This document shows positions 1 to 11,235 of a DNA stretch of 64,000 bases, in pieces. The DNA comes from Neisseriaceae bacterium (GTDB lineage: Bacteria > Pseudomonadota > Gammaproteobacteria > Burkholderiales > Neisseriaceae), in assembly GCA_017934045.1 (NCBI GenBank), contig JAGBKK010000021.1:1-64000 (forward strand). Direction: 5' to 3'. A program made the translations under genes and the position numbers. A model generated the notes under the pieces. It was not told the DNA's origin and made no database searches. It worked only from the letters and a program-made list of their open reading frames with translations. The first letter of the stretch is position 1, and each line of letters starts with the position of its first letter.

Positions 1-564
1 TAAAAATAACGATAAAATAAAATAACTTGGTATTGGTGTTGAATAAAATAATAATGCCGACATAATCAGCAATACTTTAATAATAGAATATTTTATCCAT
101 TGTTGTTTATTTTTTGGATGTAAAATAAGAGGTGTAATAGATAATATAGCAATAGAAATACACATTGTCAGTGCATCATATTGGTACATATAGTTTTGAT
201 ACATAAATGGAACGGTTAAAGCAGATAAAATAATTAAAACACTCACCAATCTATCCTTAACATCAAACCGTTGTACAATCCACGATAAAGAAACTGCATA
301 AAGCACAATACCTAAAATTTGTGGTAGTGGATATAAACTGAAAACAAATTGACCACCTGATAATAATTGAAATAGCCACAAAACAAATGGACGACCGCAA
401 TAACGCCAAGAAGTTACAGTTCCCTTATCAAAAAGGTAAGTTTCTCCATCACGCAAACGATAAAAATCATCACCAAAAGGTTCGCCAGCTAAAATAATGG
501 GCATGGCAACCAATAAAGCAATAATGACTGAATCGGTGTATTGTTTATTAAACTTTAAAAGCAT
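1..564 (-). CDS. GtrII-type membrane glucosyltransferase, 3' end outside window
   Basis: The open frame runs from ATG at 564 leftward to the window edge (188 codons visible, no stop). It begins MLLKFNKQYTDSV and is clearly paralogous to the next gene: both carry GEP-F-x-DDF near residue 30, then LPQI-x-GIV-x-Y and a YDAL motif in a similar membrane setting. The hydrophobic, multi-pass pattern fits the GtrII family, which adds glucose from a lipid carrier to surface polysaccharide; this function is inferred from the family and from gtrA/gtrB next door. An AGGAAA ribosome site lies about 8 bases upstream, inside the end of the upstream gene, so the two are probably co-transcribed. The region is visibly AT-richer than the rest of the window. 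Confidence 0.75.
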   Translation of the reverse strand, partial: MLLKFNKQYTDSVIIALLVAMPIILAGEPFGDDFYRLRDGETYLFDKGTVTSWRYCGRPFVLWLFQLLSGGQFVFSLYPLPQILGIVLYAVSLSWIVQRFDVKDRLVSVLIILSALTVPFMYQNYMYQYDALTMCISIAILSITPLILHPKNKQQWIKYSIIKVLLIMSALLFYSTPIPSYFILSLFL

Positions 565-577
565 TTCAAATTTCCTG

Positions 578-2062
578 CTATTTAATAATGATATAAATTT
601 CTTGGCTATTTTTAAAATAGTAAATATCATAAAGATAATGATTAAACACTTTTTTATCTTCTGTCAAAAAAGTATTTGACATTCCATGTGATAATTTATC
701 AACACTCTCTTGAATACTATAACTGTGAAGATACGAATTCATACCAGTATAAAAGTTGAATATTGTTTTATTATACAACAAATCAGCCATATACAGTTTA
801 TTGTTAATTAATTTTATTGAATACGGATTTAAACAATCGTTTTTACAAACAAAAAATATATTCATTTTGTTTTTTGTTTGCCCATTGTTTAAATTATTAT
901 CAATATAATTAAAGCCATCATATAATGTTGTTATTAACATTCTTTCATATTCTTTTTGTAATTTAAACGCATAAGAAAAAATACATAAATCAGCAAAAGA
1001 AAACAATATAACTAACGCTGTTGCAATGCTATGTACATATATTTTTATTTTACCTTTTAAATATTTAAAACCAATAACAGATAAACAAAATAAAGCAGAA
1101 GAAATAGAAACAACTAATCGCAAATGTAAGTTTTCTGGTCGTGGGGATATTATTGATAAAAATATTATTGTTAAAAACAACATTATAGGAATGATCAACA
1201 TTCGCTTAAATTTACTAGTATTTTCTTGTGTACTATTTTTTACAATTACTGCATATATTGAAAAATATATAATAAAAAATAAAGGTATTAGTATAAGACC
1301 AATATAACGCTCAAATACAAATAATGTAAAGGGTATTAAATTTTCAAAAATATTTACAGGAATCAATGTAATATCAACACTACTTTGTGTTTTATACCAA
1401 TATGCGTCATCAAATAGATTGAGAACAATTTTATTATATATAAAATAAGAAAATACAATAGCAAAAGTATTAAATATTAAATTTTTATTTTTATTATTAT
1501 CTATATCATTGATATATAAAAATAATGAAAATATTATAAATGTTGGCAGCACTGGTTGATAAAGTAAAAAAGCAACAACAATAATAATAATTTTATAGAA
1601 CAAACTAATATACATTTGTTTATATTTATAGTTTAATTTATCTGTATTAAAAATAAACGGCGTTAAAGAAAATATGCTCATTGCAATACAAATAGATAAG
1701 GCATCATAATTGTATGGATAAACAGCAAGCATATAAGGAGTGGTTAATGCAATAAATAATAACAATCCAGATTGCAATCTATTAAATATTTCTATTTTTC
1801 TAACAATAAACATTAAAGTTATTGAATATATAACAATCCCCATAATTTGTGGTAGTGGTGCAAGATTAAATAAAAAATTATCTTGTGATAAGAAACGAAA
1901 TACAACATTAGTTAAATATCGACCATCTAAAGAATAATCTCGTACGCCTGCCATACGATTAAAGTCATCAGCAAACGGCTCTCCTATTAAAACAATAGGA
2001 AAAATCACCACTAACGCAATTAAAACAGCATCGTTATATTGTTTATTCCATTGTAATTTCAT
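578..2062 (-). CDS. GtrII-type membrane glucosyltransferase
   Basis: A 494-residue, strongly hydrophobic protein with about ten or more membrane segments and the early acidic motif GEPFADDF (near residues 27-34). This motif lies in the first periplasmic loop of GtrII-like serotype-converting glucosyltransferases. Such enzymes move glucose from undecaprenyl phosphate to O-antigen or another surface glycan; the acceptor here is unknown. It is a tandem paralogue of the partial gene at 1-564, 13 bases downstream, and diverges from gtrB. The preferred start is ATG 2062, after AAGAAAA. The gene is very AT-rich with many Ile, Asn and Lys codons, unlike lipA and aspS nearby, which suggests horizontal acquisition. 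Family assignment is fairly secure; specificity is not predictable. Confidence 0.75.
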   Translation of the reverse strand: MKLQWNKQYNDAVLIALVVIFPIVLIGEPFADDFNRMAGVRDYSLDGRYLTNVVFRFLSQDNFLFNLAPLPQIMGIVIYSITLMFIVRKIEIFNRLQSGLLLFIALTTPYMLAVYPYNYDALSICIAMSIFSLTPFIFNTDKLNYKYKQMYISLFYKIIIIVVAFLLYQPVLPTFIIFSLFLYINDIDNNKNKNLIFNTFAIVFSYFIYNKIVLNLFDDAYWYKTQSSVDITLIPVNIFENLIPFTLFVFERYIGLILIPLFFIIYFSIYAVIVKNSTQENTSKFKRMLIIPIMLFLTIIFLSIISPRPENLHLRLVVSISSALFCLSVIGFKYLKGKIKIYVHSIATALVILFSFADLCIFSYAFKLQKEYERMLITTLYDGFNYIDNNLNNGQTKNKMNIFFVCKNDCLNPYSIKLINNKLYMADLLYNKTIFNFYTGMNSYLHSYSIQESVDKLSHGMSNTFLTEDKKVFNHYLYDIYYFKNSQEIYIIIK

Positions 2063-2077
2063 AGCATATTTTCTTAA

Positions 2078-2106
2078 TTGACTGTAAAATAGGCTACCAT
2101 TATAAC
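2078..2106 (+). promoter_or_regulatory. Predicted sigma-70 promoter of gtrB-gtrA
   Basis: TTGACT at 2078-2083 is separated by exactly 17 bases from TATAAC at 2101-2106, followed 22 bases later by the gtrB start. It lies in the 66-base space between the divergent glucosyltransferase and gtrB genes. Both hexamers match the consensus at five of six positions. Confidence 0.6.
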
Positions 2107-2128
2107 TGAAAATGTTAAGGAATAGAAA

Positions 2129-3136
2129 ATGAATGGTCAGTGTAGCACGATAGCGTTGATTGTCCCTGTTTTTAATGAGGAAGAAACTGTCTCTTTGTTT
2201 GTATCCGAAACAGAACGCATTTTGGCAGATTATTTACCACAGATTAAGGTTGTTTTTGTCGATGACGGTTCGCGAGACCAAACCGTAGCGAAAATTTTAG
2301 AAATACAACAAGATAAGCCATTTGTCAGTTTATTGCGATTATCTCGCAATTTTGGTAAAGAAGCAGCGGTTTCAGCAGCATTAGATGTTGTAGAGGCCAA
2401 TGCCTATGTGATTGCTGATGTTGATTTACAAGATCCTTTGGAAGTGGTGGTGCAATTTATTGAAATTTGGCAAACGCAAAAAGTGGATACTGTGTGTGGC
2501 AAACGCATTGATCGCTCGGCAGATACAGGAACCAAACGCATAACCGCAGGTGGATTTTACTATATTTTCAATAAATTATCAGGCAGAGTAAAAATTCCTG
2601 CCAATGTGGGTGATTTTCGTCTTATTGATCGTAAAGTAGTTGAGATTCTTCGCTCCTTGCCTGAACGCAATCGTTTTATGAAAGGTTTATTTGCGTGGAG
2701 TGCTTTAAAAACCGTTGAAGTATCGTATGTTCGTCCTGAAAGAACAGTTGGTACAACAAAATGGAATTACCCCAAACTGTGGAATTTTGCCTTGGACGGC
2801 ATTATGGGCTTTTCCACGTTGCCTTTGCGAGTGTGGTCGTATTTTGGTGGCTTTGTTGCGTTGTTAGCGTTTATTTATATGCTGTGGATTGTGGCAAAAA
2901 CACTGATTTTTGGTATTGATGTGTCAGGTTACGCATCTTTGATGAGTGTCATTTTATTTTTGGGTGGCATTCAGTTGGTGTCGATTGGCATTTTGGGGGA
3001 GTATTTGGGGCGTGTTTCGGAAGAAGTCAAACGCCGTCCTGTGTATGTGATTGCGGATATTGTCGGCAATGTGGCAACAAACAATAGCAAAAATGGCTGT
3101 GGCGTGGTATTAGAGAAAAATCAAAATGATGGTTGA
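2129..3136 (+). CDS. gtrB: GtrB-like undecaprenyl-phosphate glucosyltransferase (GT2)
   Basis: A 335-residue family 2 glycosyltransferase. The N-terminal GT-A domain shows IVPVFNEEETV (residues about 11-21), VFVDDGSRDQT and DVDLQDP. The DVDLQDP motif carries the metal-binding acidic residues of dolichol-phosphate-mannose-synthase-like enzymes. Two hydrophobic segments near residues 230-300 form the membrane hairpin typical of GtrB. The expected reaction is transfer of glucose from UDP-glucose to undecaprenyl phosphate on the cytoplasmic face, producing the donor for the GtrII-type enzymes encoded opposite. The start ATG 2129 follows AAGGAA. It overlaps gtrA by 11 bases, so the pair is translationally coupled. 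Confidence 0.88.
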   Translation: MNGQCSTIALIVPVFNEEETVSLFVSETERILADYLPQIKVVFVDDGSRDQTVAKILEIQQDKPFVSLLRLSRNFGKEAAVSAALDVVEANAYVIADVDLQDPLEVVVQFIEIWQTQKVDTVCGKRIDRSADTGTKRITAGGFYYIFNKLSGRVKIPANVGDFRLIDRKVVEILRSLPERNRFMKGLFAWSALKTVEVSYVRPERTVGTTKWNYPKLWNFALDGIMGFSTLPLRVWSYFGGFVALLAFIYMLWIVAKTLIFGIDVSGYASLMSVILFLGGIQLVSIGILGEYLGRVSEEVKRRPVYVIADIVGNVATNNSKNGCGVVLEKNQNDG

Positions 3137-3500
3137 ACGACTGTTATCTTTTCAGGCTGCCCGATTTATCATTGTTGGCATTGCTGCAACGCTTACCGAT
3201 TTAGGTGTATCAACATTGCTTTTAAAAATCTTTGGCTGGCACGAAACAGTTTGTGCTGCAATCGGCTTTGCGGTGGCGTTTTGGGTATCATTTTTTGGAC
3301 ATCGTTTTTTTACTTTTCGCACTTTTGGAAATCCATTCAAATTCTTTTTATTAGCCGTATCTATGTTGCTTTTGCGTGAAATAATGATTTACAGTTTAAC
3401 CGCCATAGGTGTTCGTGGGTTTATGGCTTTATTTATTCCATTGTGTGCGGTTACACTGATTACTTTTGTGGTTTCTAAATATAAGATTTTTAAGGGATAA
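3126..3500 (+). CDS. gtrA: GtrA family membrane protein (putative lipid-linked glucose flippase)
   Basis: A 124-residue protein with four predicted membrane spans and the GtrA signature: QAARFIIVGIAAT at the N-terminus, then FWVSFFGHRFFTF in the middle and a VSKYKIF-type C-terminus. GtrA proteins are thought to flip undecaprenyl-phosphate-glucose to the periplasmic side. The double ATG at 3126/3129 lies within the last codons of gtrB. With gtrB and the two GtrII-type genes on the other strand, all three classes of a surface glucosylation system are present. An uptake sequence follows immediately and separates it from the convergent lipA gene. Confidence 0.85.
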   Translation: MMVERLLSFQAARFIIVGIAATLTDLGVSTLLLKIFGWHETVCAAIGFAVAFWVSFFGHRFFTFRTFGNPFKFFLLAVSMLLLREIMIYSLTAIGVRGFMALFIPLCAVTLITFVVSKYKIFKG

Positions 3501-3525
3501 ATATTTTTCAGGCAGCCTGAAACAA

Positions 3526-4479
3526 TTATCCCTTATCAACCACGCCACTCACCTGCCTATCCGCATGATAACTCGACCGCACCATTGCCCCTACGGCAGC
3601 GTTTTTAAAGCCCATTTGTTCCGCCTGTTGTTTGTAGTAGGCAAACATTTCAGGCGTAACATAGCGTGCCACTGGCAAATGGCTGTTAGTCGGTTGCAAA
3701 TATTGCCCAATGGTGAGCATATCGACATTGTGTTCTCGCATGTCAGCCATCACTTGTAGTACTTCGTCATCAGTTTCACCCAAGCCCACCATAATGCCTG
3801 ATTTGGTTAAAACTTCTGGTTTTAACGCTTTGTATTGTTTTAATAAATTCAAAGAATGGGCGTAATCCGCACCTGGACGGGCTTTTTTGTATAAACGGGG
3901 GGCAGTTTCTAAATTGTGATTCATCACATCAGGCGGAGTTTCTGCCAAAATATTTAACGCCAAATCCAAACGCCCACGAAAATCAGGCACGAGAATTTCA
4001 ATTTTGGTGTCAGGCGAAGTCTCTCGTAACGCTTTGATACAATTTGCAAAATGCCCTGCTCCGCCGTCTTTTAAGTCGTCCCGATCCACCGAAGTAATCA
4101 CCACATATTGAAGTTTCATTGCCGCCACCGATTGGGCTAAATGTTGTGGCTCATCAGCGTCCAAAGGCAGTGGGCGACCATGCCCCACATCGCAAAACGG
4201 ACAGCGGCGTGTGCAAATATCGCCCATAATCATAAATGTGGCTGTGCCTTTGCCAAAACACTCGCCAATATTCGGACACTGTGCTTCTTCGCACACCGTA
4301 TGTAGTTTTTGCTCTCGCAATATATTTTTGATTTCAAAATACTTTTGAGAACTTGGCAACTTGGCACGAATCCAAGACGGCTTGGGCAGAACAGTTTCAG
4401 GTTGCACCACCTTCACAGGAATTTTAGCAACCTTATCTGCCCCTTTTTGTTTGATACCGATTGTTTTTTTGTGTTCCAT
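3526..4479 (-). CDS. lipA: Lipoyl synthase
   Basis: A 317-residue radical-SAM enzyme that inserts two sulfurs into octanoyl groups on lipoyl domains; sucB in this window encodes one likely substrate. The auxiliary cluster cysteines are in [12 protein letters not shown] (about residues 62-73) and the radical-SAM cluster in CTRRCPFC (about 88-95). The conserved RSSYHAD motif near the C-terminus supplies the serine ligand of the auxiliary cluster. Length is normal. It is downstream of aspS on the same strand, separated by a pair of inverted uptake sequences. No lipB is nearby. Confidence 0.96.
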   Translation of the reverse strand: MEHKKTIGIKQKGADKVAKIPVKVVQPETVLPKPSWIRAKLPSSQKYFEIKNILREQKLHTVCEEAQCPNIGECFGKGTATFMIMGDICTRRCPFCDVGHGRPLPLDADEPQHLAQSVAAMKLQYVVITSVDRDDLKDGGAGHFANCIKALRETSPDTKIEILVPDFRGRLDLALNILAETPPDVMNHNLETAPRLYKKARPGADYAHSLNLLKQYKALKPEVLTKSGIMVGLGETDDEVLQVMADMREHNVDMLTIGQYLQPTNSHLPVARYVTPEMFAYYKQQAEQMGFKNAAVGAMVRSSYHADRQVSGVVDKG

Positions 4480-4493
4480 AGTCGTTATGTCTA

Positions 4494-4530
4494 TTTCAGG
4501 CAGCCTGAAAAGGTTTCAGGCTGCCTGAAA
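4494..4530 (-). terminator. Inverted uptake-sequence pair between aspS and lipA
   Basis: Two uptake sequences in opposite central-base orientation (one with CAGGCAGCCTG, one with CAGGCTGCCTG) are separated by about three bases. They can fold into a stem of about 17 pairs just after aspS. There is only a weak U-tract, so it may attenuate rather than fully stop transcription into lipA. Confidence 0.5.
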
Positions 4531-4537
4531 AACGCCA

Positions 4538-6346
4538 TTATGCTTGATTTTCGGTGGTTGGTTTTTGACGCAAACGCAAGCCTAAATCTCTTAACTGGCG
4601 GTCATCAACGCTGTTGGGGGCGTTGGTGAGCAAGCATTGAGCACGTTGGGTTTTGGGGAATGCGATGACATCGCGGATTGATTCTGCTCCTGTCATCAGG
4701 GTTACCAAGCGGTCTAAACCGAATGCCAAACCACCGTGTGGCGGAGCACCGAATTTTAAGTTATCCAACAAAAAGCCGAATTTGTTTTGTTGTTCTTCGG
4801 GGCTGATATTCAGTGCGGCAAACACTTTTTCCTGCACTTCTGCTCGGTGAATACGGATTGAGCCGCCGCCCACTTCCCAGCCGTTTAACACCATGTCGTA
4901 GGCACGAGCCAAGCAGTGTTCGGGGTCGCTTGCCATTAGGTCTTCGTGTCCTGCTTTGGGCGAAGTAAATGGGTGATGCATGGCTGACCAGCGTTTTTCG
5001 TCTTCGTCATATTCAAACATTGGAAAGTCGGTTACCCACAACGGTTTCCATTCATCAACAAAATAGCCGTCTGCCGCTCCGTGTTCGTGTCCGATTTTCA
5101 CACGCAACGCACCAATCGCTTCATTCACCACTTTGGCTTTGTCTGCGCCAAAGAAAATAATGTCGCCATTTTGGGCATTGGTGCGGCTGATAATTTCTTT
5201 CAGGCAGCTGTCAGATAAGAATTTCACAATCGGCGATTGCAAACCGCTGTTTTCGCCATTGGTGATATTGTTTATATCATTCACTTTAATATACGCCAAA
5301 CCTTTCGCACCGTAAATGCCGACAAATTCGGTGTAGGTGTCGATTTCTTTGCGTGATAATTTTGCACCATTCGGCACACGCAGGGCAATCACTCTGCCAT
5401 TCGGCAAATCAGCAGCGGCACGGAATACTTTAAACTCTTCCGTTTTCATTAAGTCGGTGAGTTCAGTAAATTGCAAAGACACACGCAAATCAGGCTTATC
5501 ACTGCCATACAAACGCATGGCGTCCGCAAACAACATTCTTGGAAACTCGCCCAAATTAACATTTAATTCGTCTTGGAAAATTTTGCGGGTCATACCTTCG
5601 GCAATATCCATAATTTCGTTTTCGTCTAAAAACGAAGTTTCCAAGTCGATTTGCGTAAATTCAGGCTGCCTGTCGGCACGCAAATCTTCATCACGAAAGC
5701 ATTTGGTAATTTGATAATAACGGTCGAACCCTGCAACCATCAACAACTGCTTGAATAACTGCGGCGATTGCGGCAGGGCATAGCAATAACCATTATGCAC
5801 ACGACTTGGCACCAAATAATCCCTTGCCCCTTCGGGTGTGGAACGCGTGAGCATAGGCGTTTCAATGTCGATAAAGCCCAAATCGTCCAAATAACGGCGA
5901 ACGCCCATAGCCACTTTATAACGCAATTTAAGATTTTTTTGCATCACAGGGCGGCGTAAATCCACCACACGGTGCGTTAAACGCACATTTTCCGACAGAT
6001 TTTCGTCATCAATTTGAAACGGCGGCGTAGCGGCAGTGTTCAGCACTTCAATTTCTTTTGCCAAAATTTCAATGCCGCCTGAAATCATTTTATCGTTTTT
6101 CGTGCCGTCAGGACGCAAACGCACTCGTCCCGTTACGCACAACACAAATTCATTGCGAGACGAGTCGGCAAGTTTGAACGCGTCAGGCGTGTCAGGGTCA
6201 ATCACCACTTGCACCAAGCCTTCGCGGTCGCGTAAGTCAATAAAAATCACCCCGCCATGGTCGCGGCGGCGATGAACCCAGCCCTTAACGGTTACGGTTT
6301 GGTCTAAATATTGTTCGTTAATTAAACCACAATAGTTTGTACGCAT
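4538..6346 (-). CDS. aspS: Aspartyl-tRNA synthetase
   Basis: A 602-residue bacterial-type class II synthetase. The anticodon-binding OB-fold occupies the N-terminus ([21 protein letters not shown]). The class II motifs include [21 protein letters not shown] (motif 1 region), [15 protein letters not shown] (motif 2) and [13 protein letters not shown] (motif 3). A GAD insertion domain of about 100 residues sits between motifs 2 and 3, as usual in bacteria. Start ATG 6346 follows AGGATA with good spacing. Whether the enzyme is discriminating or also charges tRNA-Asn cannot be read from this window. Confidence 0.97.
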   Translation of the reverse strand: MRTNYCGLINEQYLDQTVTVKGWVHRRRDHGGVIFIDLRDREGLVQVVIDPDTPDAFKLADSSRNEFVLCVTGRVRLRPDGTKNDKMISGGIEILAKEIEVLNTAATPPFQIDDENLSENVRLTHRVVDLRRPVMQKNLKLRYKVAMGVRRYLDDLGFIDIETPMLTRSTPEGARDYLVPSRVHNGYCYALPQSPQLFKQLLMVAGFDRYYQITKCFRDEDLRADRQPEFTQIDLETSFLDENEIMDIAEGMTRKIFQDELNVNLGEFPRMLFADAMRLYGSDKPDLRVSLQFTELTDLMKTEEFKVFRAAADLPNGRVIALRVPNGAKLSRKEIDTYTEFVGIYGAKGLAYIKVNDINNITNGENSGLQSPIVKFLSDSCLKEIISRTNAQNGDIIFFGADKAKVVNEAIGALRVKIGHEHGAADGYFVDEWKPLWVTDFPMFEYDEDEKRWSAMHHPFTSPKAGHEDLMASDPEHCLARAYDMVLNGWEVGGGSIRIHRAEVQEKVFAALNISPEEQQNKFGFLLDNLKFGAPPHGGLAFGLDRLVTLMTGAESIRDVIAFPKTQRAQCLLTNAPNSVDDRQLRDLGLRLRQKPTTENQA

Positions 6347-6472
6347 TTTTGAGTATCCTGTAAGTGTTTCAGGCTGCCTGAAACTTTTGAATAATAAAAA
6401 ACCTGTTATTTTACTGCTTTTTATGCTTGATTTGGGGGATTTTTAAATGTTTCAGGCTGCCTGAAACCTTTG

Positions 6473-6655
6473 CAAAACTCAATCTGAAACAAAAAAATCG
6501 TTCGTGATAGAGTGAGTATTCTTACCCACCAAAATTTAGCAATTTATAATCAATTGAATTTCAATAATATTTATTCCGCTCTATCAGGCGATTGGTGGGC
6601 AAAGCCCCGCCTACGGCGTTTCGTTTTAAAAGATTAAGTTTTGCAGGAGTCTCTA
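6473..6655. repeat. Dispersed ~170-bp noncoding repeat, copy 1
   Basis: One of three long copies (with 34040-34230 and, inverted, 42360-42535) sharing an internal TTTAGCAATTTATAA-like block, a TTGAATTTCAATA palindrome, a GGTGGGCA...CCTACGG block and a GGCGTTTCGTTTTAAAA block, and ending near TTTTGCAGGAGTCTCT. It contains no convincing ORF. It fills most of the 490-base gap between aspS and pilC. The remaining 180 bases before pilC hold only AT-rich sequence and an isolated TTGACA near 6703. Confidence 0.7.
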
Positions 6656-6836
6656 TATGTATCATTTTCACAACACTTACACCCACCAACCGAGCAGATA
6701 AATTGACAACGGATACACAATATGCTTATCCCTAAAAAAAACCGTTTATCAAAAAGTTGTGAAAAAGTGCAAAAAAATAGTATCCTATTGACTGGAAAAT
6801 TGATTTTTGCTGATGTCAGCAAGAAAGGAACAAAAA

Positions 6837-9800
6837 ATGATGAAGAAACAACATAAATCAGCCAAATTTGCACTCACTGCATTGGCATTCAGTTTATTTG
6901 CCACCCCCACTATGGCAAAAGACATTACCATTTCCCAAGAACCCTTGTTGGGGGTGTCTAAAATTACACCTTCTGTGGTATTGGCATTGTCGGTAGAATA
7001 TCCAACCGCAGGTGTTGCCTATTCAACCACACAATCTTTAAGCTTAAATGCCATTAAAGAAGGTGCAGAACGATTTGACGGTTATTTCGACAACACCAAA
7101 TGTTATACCTACATTCAAACCATTGCACACGGCAAACCTGGCGGATATCGTTCTGGTGGCACAGATAATCCTGAATATTTAGATATACAATATGGCACCA
7201 ATCGCAGTGAAGCTAACTTTAACGGTAGTGGCGGTTATGTTGAATACGGCGATGGTTACTTCAAAGTAAGCAGCGATGCTCAAAACATTGGTGGTTATCA
7301 AGGTTTGTGTGGTGGCGAATTAGAATGGTCAGGCAATATGATGAACTTTATGACCATGTCCGCCGTAGATATTATGCGTAAAACCTTAACAGGTGGTAAT
7401 CGTGCCAAAGGTGTTGGTGCGTCTGAACAGGTCTATAAAGACGGCGATACGGCAAGTAAAACTTATTTGCGTCGTGCCAATCAATGGGGTTTGATGAGTG
7501 ACTCCCCATTTGATAAGAAAGCTGTAGGCGGTAAAGACCAACAACAATATGACTTCACCCGTCGTGGTTTTGATTGGGATGTTTATGGAAAAAAAGTCAA
7601 TGGTACACCACTTTTGAAATACCTTTTACCACATAACTACTACGACTATATGGTTAGAATGGGTACTTCTGGTCCATTGGCAAAAGAACCTGGTGCAGGA
7701 GTTGGTGTTGCAGATGAAGGTTGGGGTTCATTTTCTGCTTCAAATCAATGCAAATTTGGTGGTCTTGCCGCTATTGCTTTTATGAATAACGGTACAGGTT
7801 TTAATATTGGCTTTTTACAAAGATCAGGTAGTAACTCTTTGTATAATGGTAACATTTTCTCTGCTGGTACCTCTCTTACTGGTTCATATATCAATCCAGG
7901 TCAGCGAGTTTATTGCGGTATTCCCTACACTGCACAAACTGAATCGGGTGCTCGTGCCTCTTCTAAATGGTTTAATGTTGTGGTTGAACGAGACGATAAA
8001 CCCACAGGTTTGTTGCAAGAATACGCCTCCACTCAAGGCATGCGTGTTGCCGCAATGGGTTATTTAAGTGAAACAGAAAACACAAAAGGCACGCATGATG
8101 GTGGTGTATTGCGTGCCAAAATGAATTCTGTTTCATCTGAACTTAATGCCGATGGTACTTTCAAAATCAATCCAGAAGGTGATTCGGCAGGTAATTCTGG
8201 AGCTATCAACTATATCAATAAATTTGGTGATCGTGCTCCTTATGACATAAACGACCCAGTTTCAGAACTTTACTACTCTGCCTTCGTTATTTGCGTAATG
8301 GTGCATGGCAATGGAAAACAGATGGTACACAAGAAAAAGTAAGTGGCAATCCCAACCCATATCCTTACGCTACTGTAACCGATTACGAAAAAGATGGTTT
8401 CCCAGTCATTCAAACTTGGGACGACCCATTTGTCGTTGCTGGTGATAGACCAGAAGATAAACAGTGTTATTCTCCTGCTGTGATTGTTTTAGGGGACACC
8501 AATACACACAACGATAATAATTTACCTAATTACCCAGGAGCTAGCGTTACCGATAATGTTGCCTTGGATAAAGATGGCACAACGCATTATTATCAAAAAG
8601 TGTGTCAATTATCAGGTTTCTGTTCAGGGGCAGATGGCTGGCGTGTTTCATCAGGTTCAAACACTCCTGGTCAAGATTATGCCGTTACTTTTGGTTTGGC
8701 AGGTATGGCATATTGGACCAAAACCAACGATGTGCGTCCTGATATTGTCAGAGATAACGGAAAGCCAACACATATTCAATCGTTCTTCATTGATGTGTTA
8801 GAAGGAGGCTTGCTGAAAACCAAAGGTTCATTATGGACGACAACAAAAGCAACGGAAGATTCTGCTATGCAGAACTCTTATTATCTTGCTGGTAAATTTG
8901 CATCGCCTGATTACGATTCAAAAAAAACTTATACGCGTAATGATTTTGACTCAACTAAAAATACGCGTCCTCTTTGGACAGATGACCCCATTGGTGAAAC
9001 TTCTAATGAATCATTCCCCTTGGGCATGCCTAGAAACTACTCCGTGGCAAATAATCCAAAAAATATGAAGGAATCTTTGGTTTCTGCCTTTAAAACCATT
9101 GGTTTTACAGAAAACACCTTGCAATCTGCCATTCAATACAATAACGCTCAAGGAGCAGAGTTAAATGTTACTTCCAGCGGTACAGGATCGGCAGCTTTAA
9201 TATCAGAAGGTGCCATTGTTGCCAATAAAGATACATCAGGCAAAGTTACAGGTTACACCGTAAAAGACCATGCCAAAGTTTTAAAGAGACTCAAAGATAC
9301 GCCAGAATTGGTTCCTTTGACTTTCCATGCAGGTTATAACACCAAAACTTGGACAGGCTACCTGAAAGCTCATATTTTGATTGATCCCACATTGGATACG
9401 GATACTTATGGTAGCCCGTTCATGGAGGCAGAACTTTGGAATGCAGGTCAGATATTGTTTAATCAATATCATAACAATAGCACTTATAGTAGCCGTAATG
9501 TACAAAGTAAAGCAGATAACACTGCTCCCACCAAAGGCTTTATGGCATTTAATGCAATGAATGCCGCCTCATTTAGTGGCAACATTACAGGTAAAGTATT
9601 TGAAAGCGATGAAAATTTCTATGCAAGTTTGAACGCAAGTGCCAAAACACCTGCTAACTTAATCAATTACTTGTTGGGCGATTCAAGTAAAGAAAACACC
9701 ACAGATGGTTTGCGTGTTCGCGAAGAAAGTTTGATGGGTACTTCGGTGTACTCATCAGTAACGCCAATCTTGCGTAATAGTGTAGATAAAGAAGTAAAAG

Positions 9801-11185
9801 GTGTTCCTATTGATGGTGGTAAAACCTGTAAGTACAGTACCGTTCGTTCAGGTGATTATGTTGCCACTGCTTCTAACGAAGGTATGTTGCATATCTTTGA
9901 TATGGACGGCAATGAAAAATATGCCTATGTACCACAAACGGCTTTGCCTTACATTGCCAATTATGCCAATCCAAAATATACACACCGTTATGTCAATGAC
10001 GGACATTCAATGTTGCATGAAGTGTGCGATGGCACCAATGCGGCAACCTATTTGGTGGGTACTTCTGGTCGTGGTGCATCTTCCATTTACGCCATTAATG
10101 TAACTGATGATAAATTCGAAGCGGTATTGGAAGTAAATAACCAAAATGAATCTGATATTGGTTTATTGGTCAGTGCACCGATTGTGGCTAACCAAGCTGC
10201 AGGCAGTACAGGTGCACCTGTGATGATTTTCAGTAGTGGTTACAACAACCCATCTGGCAAAGGTTATTTGTTCATCTATAACCTAAAAACAGGTGCACAA
10301 ATTGCCAAAGTTGAATTGGGTGAAAGTGGCGTTGGCTCACCAGTAGGCTATGATTCCAATAATGACGGCATTATCGACCGCGTTTATGTGGGCGATTATG
10401 AAGGTAAATTGTGGCGTGTTGATATGCAAGAACCAACAGGCGACAACGCAACTTGGGATAAGCATAAACCAGCACAATTGGTGTTCCAAGCCGAAGGTCC
10501 CATATTAAACCACCCAGCCATTGGCAAAGTGGGTAACAAAACCGCCATTTTATTGGGTACAGGCACTTATCTGACATTTAACGATATGCTTGCTGATACA
10601 CAAAACTATGGTTACGGTATTTTTGATGATGGTAGCGTTAGCACAACCATTAAACCTAACGAACTGCATGTACAAACATTTACCAGCAGTTATCGTACTG
10701 GTGAGAATGGTATGGAAAACTACACATTCTACGAAATTACCCATAACCCAATACCTGACGATGCCAAAGGTTGGCGTTTGATCTTGCCAAAAGGCTTTAC
10801 TGTAACTTCTGATTCGGCGTTCTATGGACCGCAAAATCAATTGGCAACTTACACCGCAACCAAAATCGATGATGTGGGTAATAAACAATGTAATGTAACA
10901 GGTGAAACATTGTTTATCGCAGTCGATGCACGCAATGGTGGTGCATACGAAAGTGCCGTATTCGATGTGAATAACGACCGCAAATTCGATAACAATGACG
11001 CATTACCAAATGGTTATTATCCATCGGCTGTGGGTACTGATGATGTGGGATTGGATATGAATGTTGGTTATACAAACAACAAAAGTAGTAATCTCATTTT
11101 GGGTAGTAATATGAATCTTAATATTGTTAAATTCCCCACAGGAGCACTCAAAACGCGTCGTGTTTCTTGGCGTGAAATCTTCTAA
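6837..11185 (+). pseudogene. pilC: PilC/PilY1 type IV pilus tip adhesin, frameshifted
   Basis: The gene is read as two overlapping frames: 6837-8342 (signal peptide MMKKQHKSAKFALTALAFSL, cut after a TMA-K site) and about 8291-11185. Joined, they give about 1449 residues, normal for neisserial PilC, which controls pilus extension and adhesion. The break is near 8281-8283: the first frame ends SELYYSAFV, whereas the other frame continues with LRYLRNGAWQW. A one-base loss in CTGCCTTCG explains it. The C-terminal half has the PilC beta-propeller with GDYVATASNEGMLHIFD, a calcium loop DSNNDGIIDRVYVGD, and a second EF-hand-like loop DVNNDRKFDNND near the end. AAGGAA precedes ATG 6837. It could be a real mutation, a phase-off state or a sequencing error. 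Confidence 0.85.
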
Positions 11186-11204
11186 TTTGGGTTTGCCCAA
11201 CCAC

Positions 11205-11235
11205 AACCGCCCAATGCCCATTGGGCGGTTTTTTT
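11205..11235 (+). terminator. Intrinsic terminator after pilC
   Basis: A perfect 12-base stem AACCGCCCAATG / CATTGGGCGGTT with a two-base loop is followed by a run of T. It lies 20 bases after the pilC stop codon, and an uptake sequence follows. Confidence 0.88.

Noticed and set aside
3466..3759. Plus-strand ORF after gtrA
   Set aside because: Antisense to lipA, with no recognisable domain.
6790..6815. Sigma-54 promoter upstream of pilC
   Set aside because: GG and GC are 13 bases apart instead of 10, so the -24/-12 pattern does not fit.
8271..8300. Programmed -1 frameshift in pilC
   Set aside because: No slippery heptamer and no clear downstream structure; a one-base loss is simpler.
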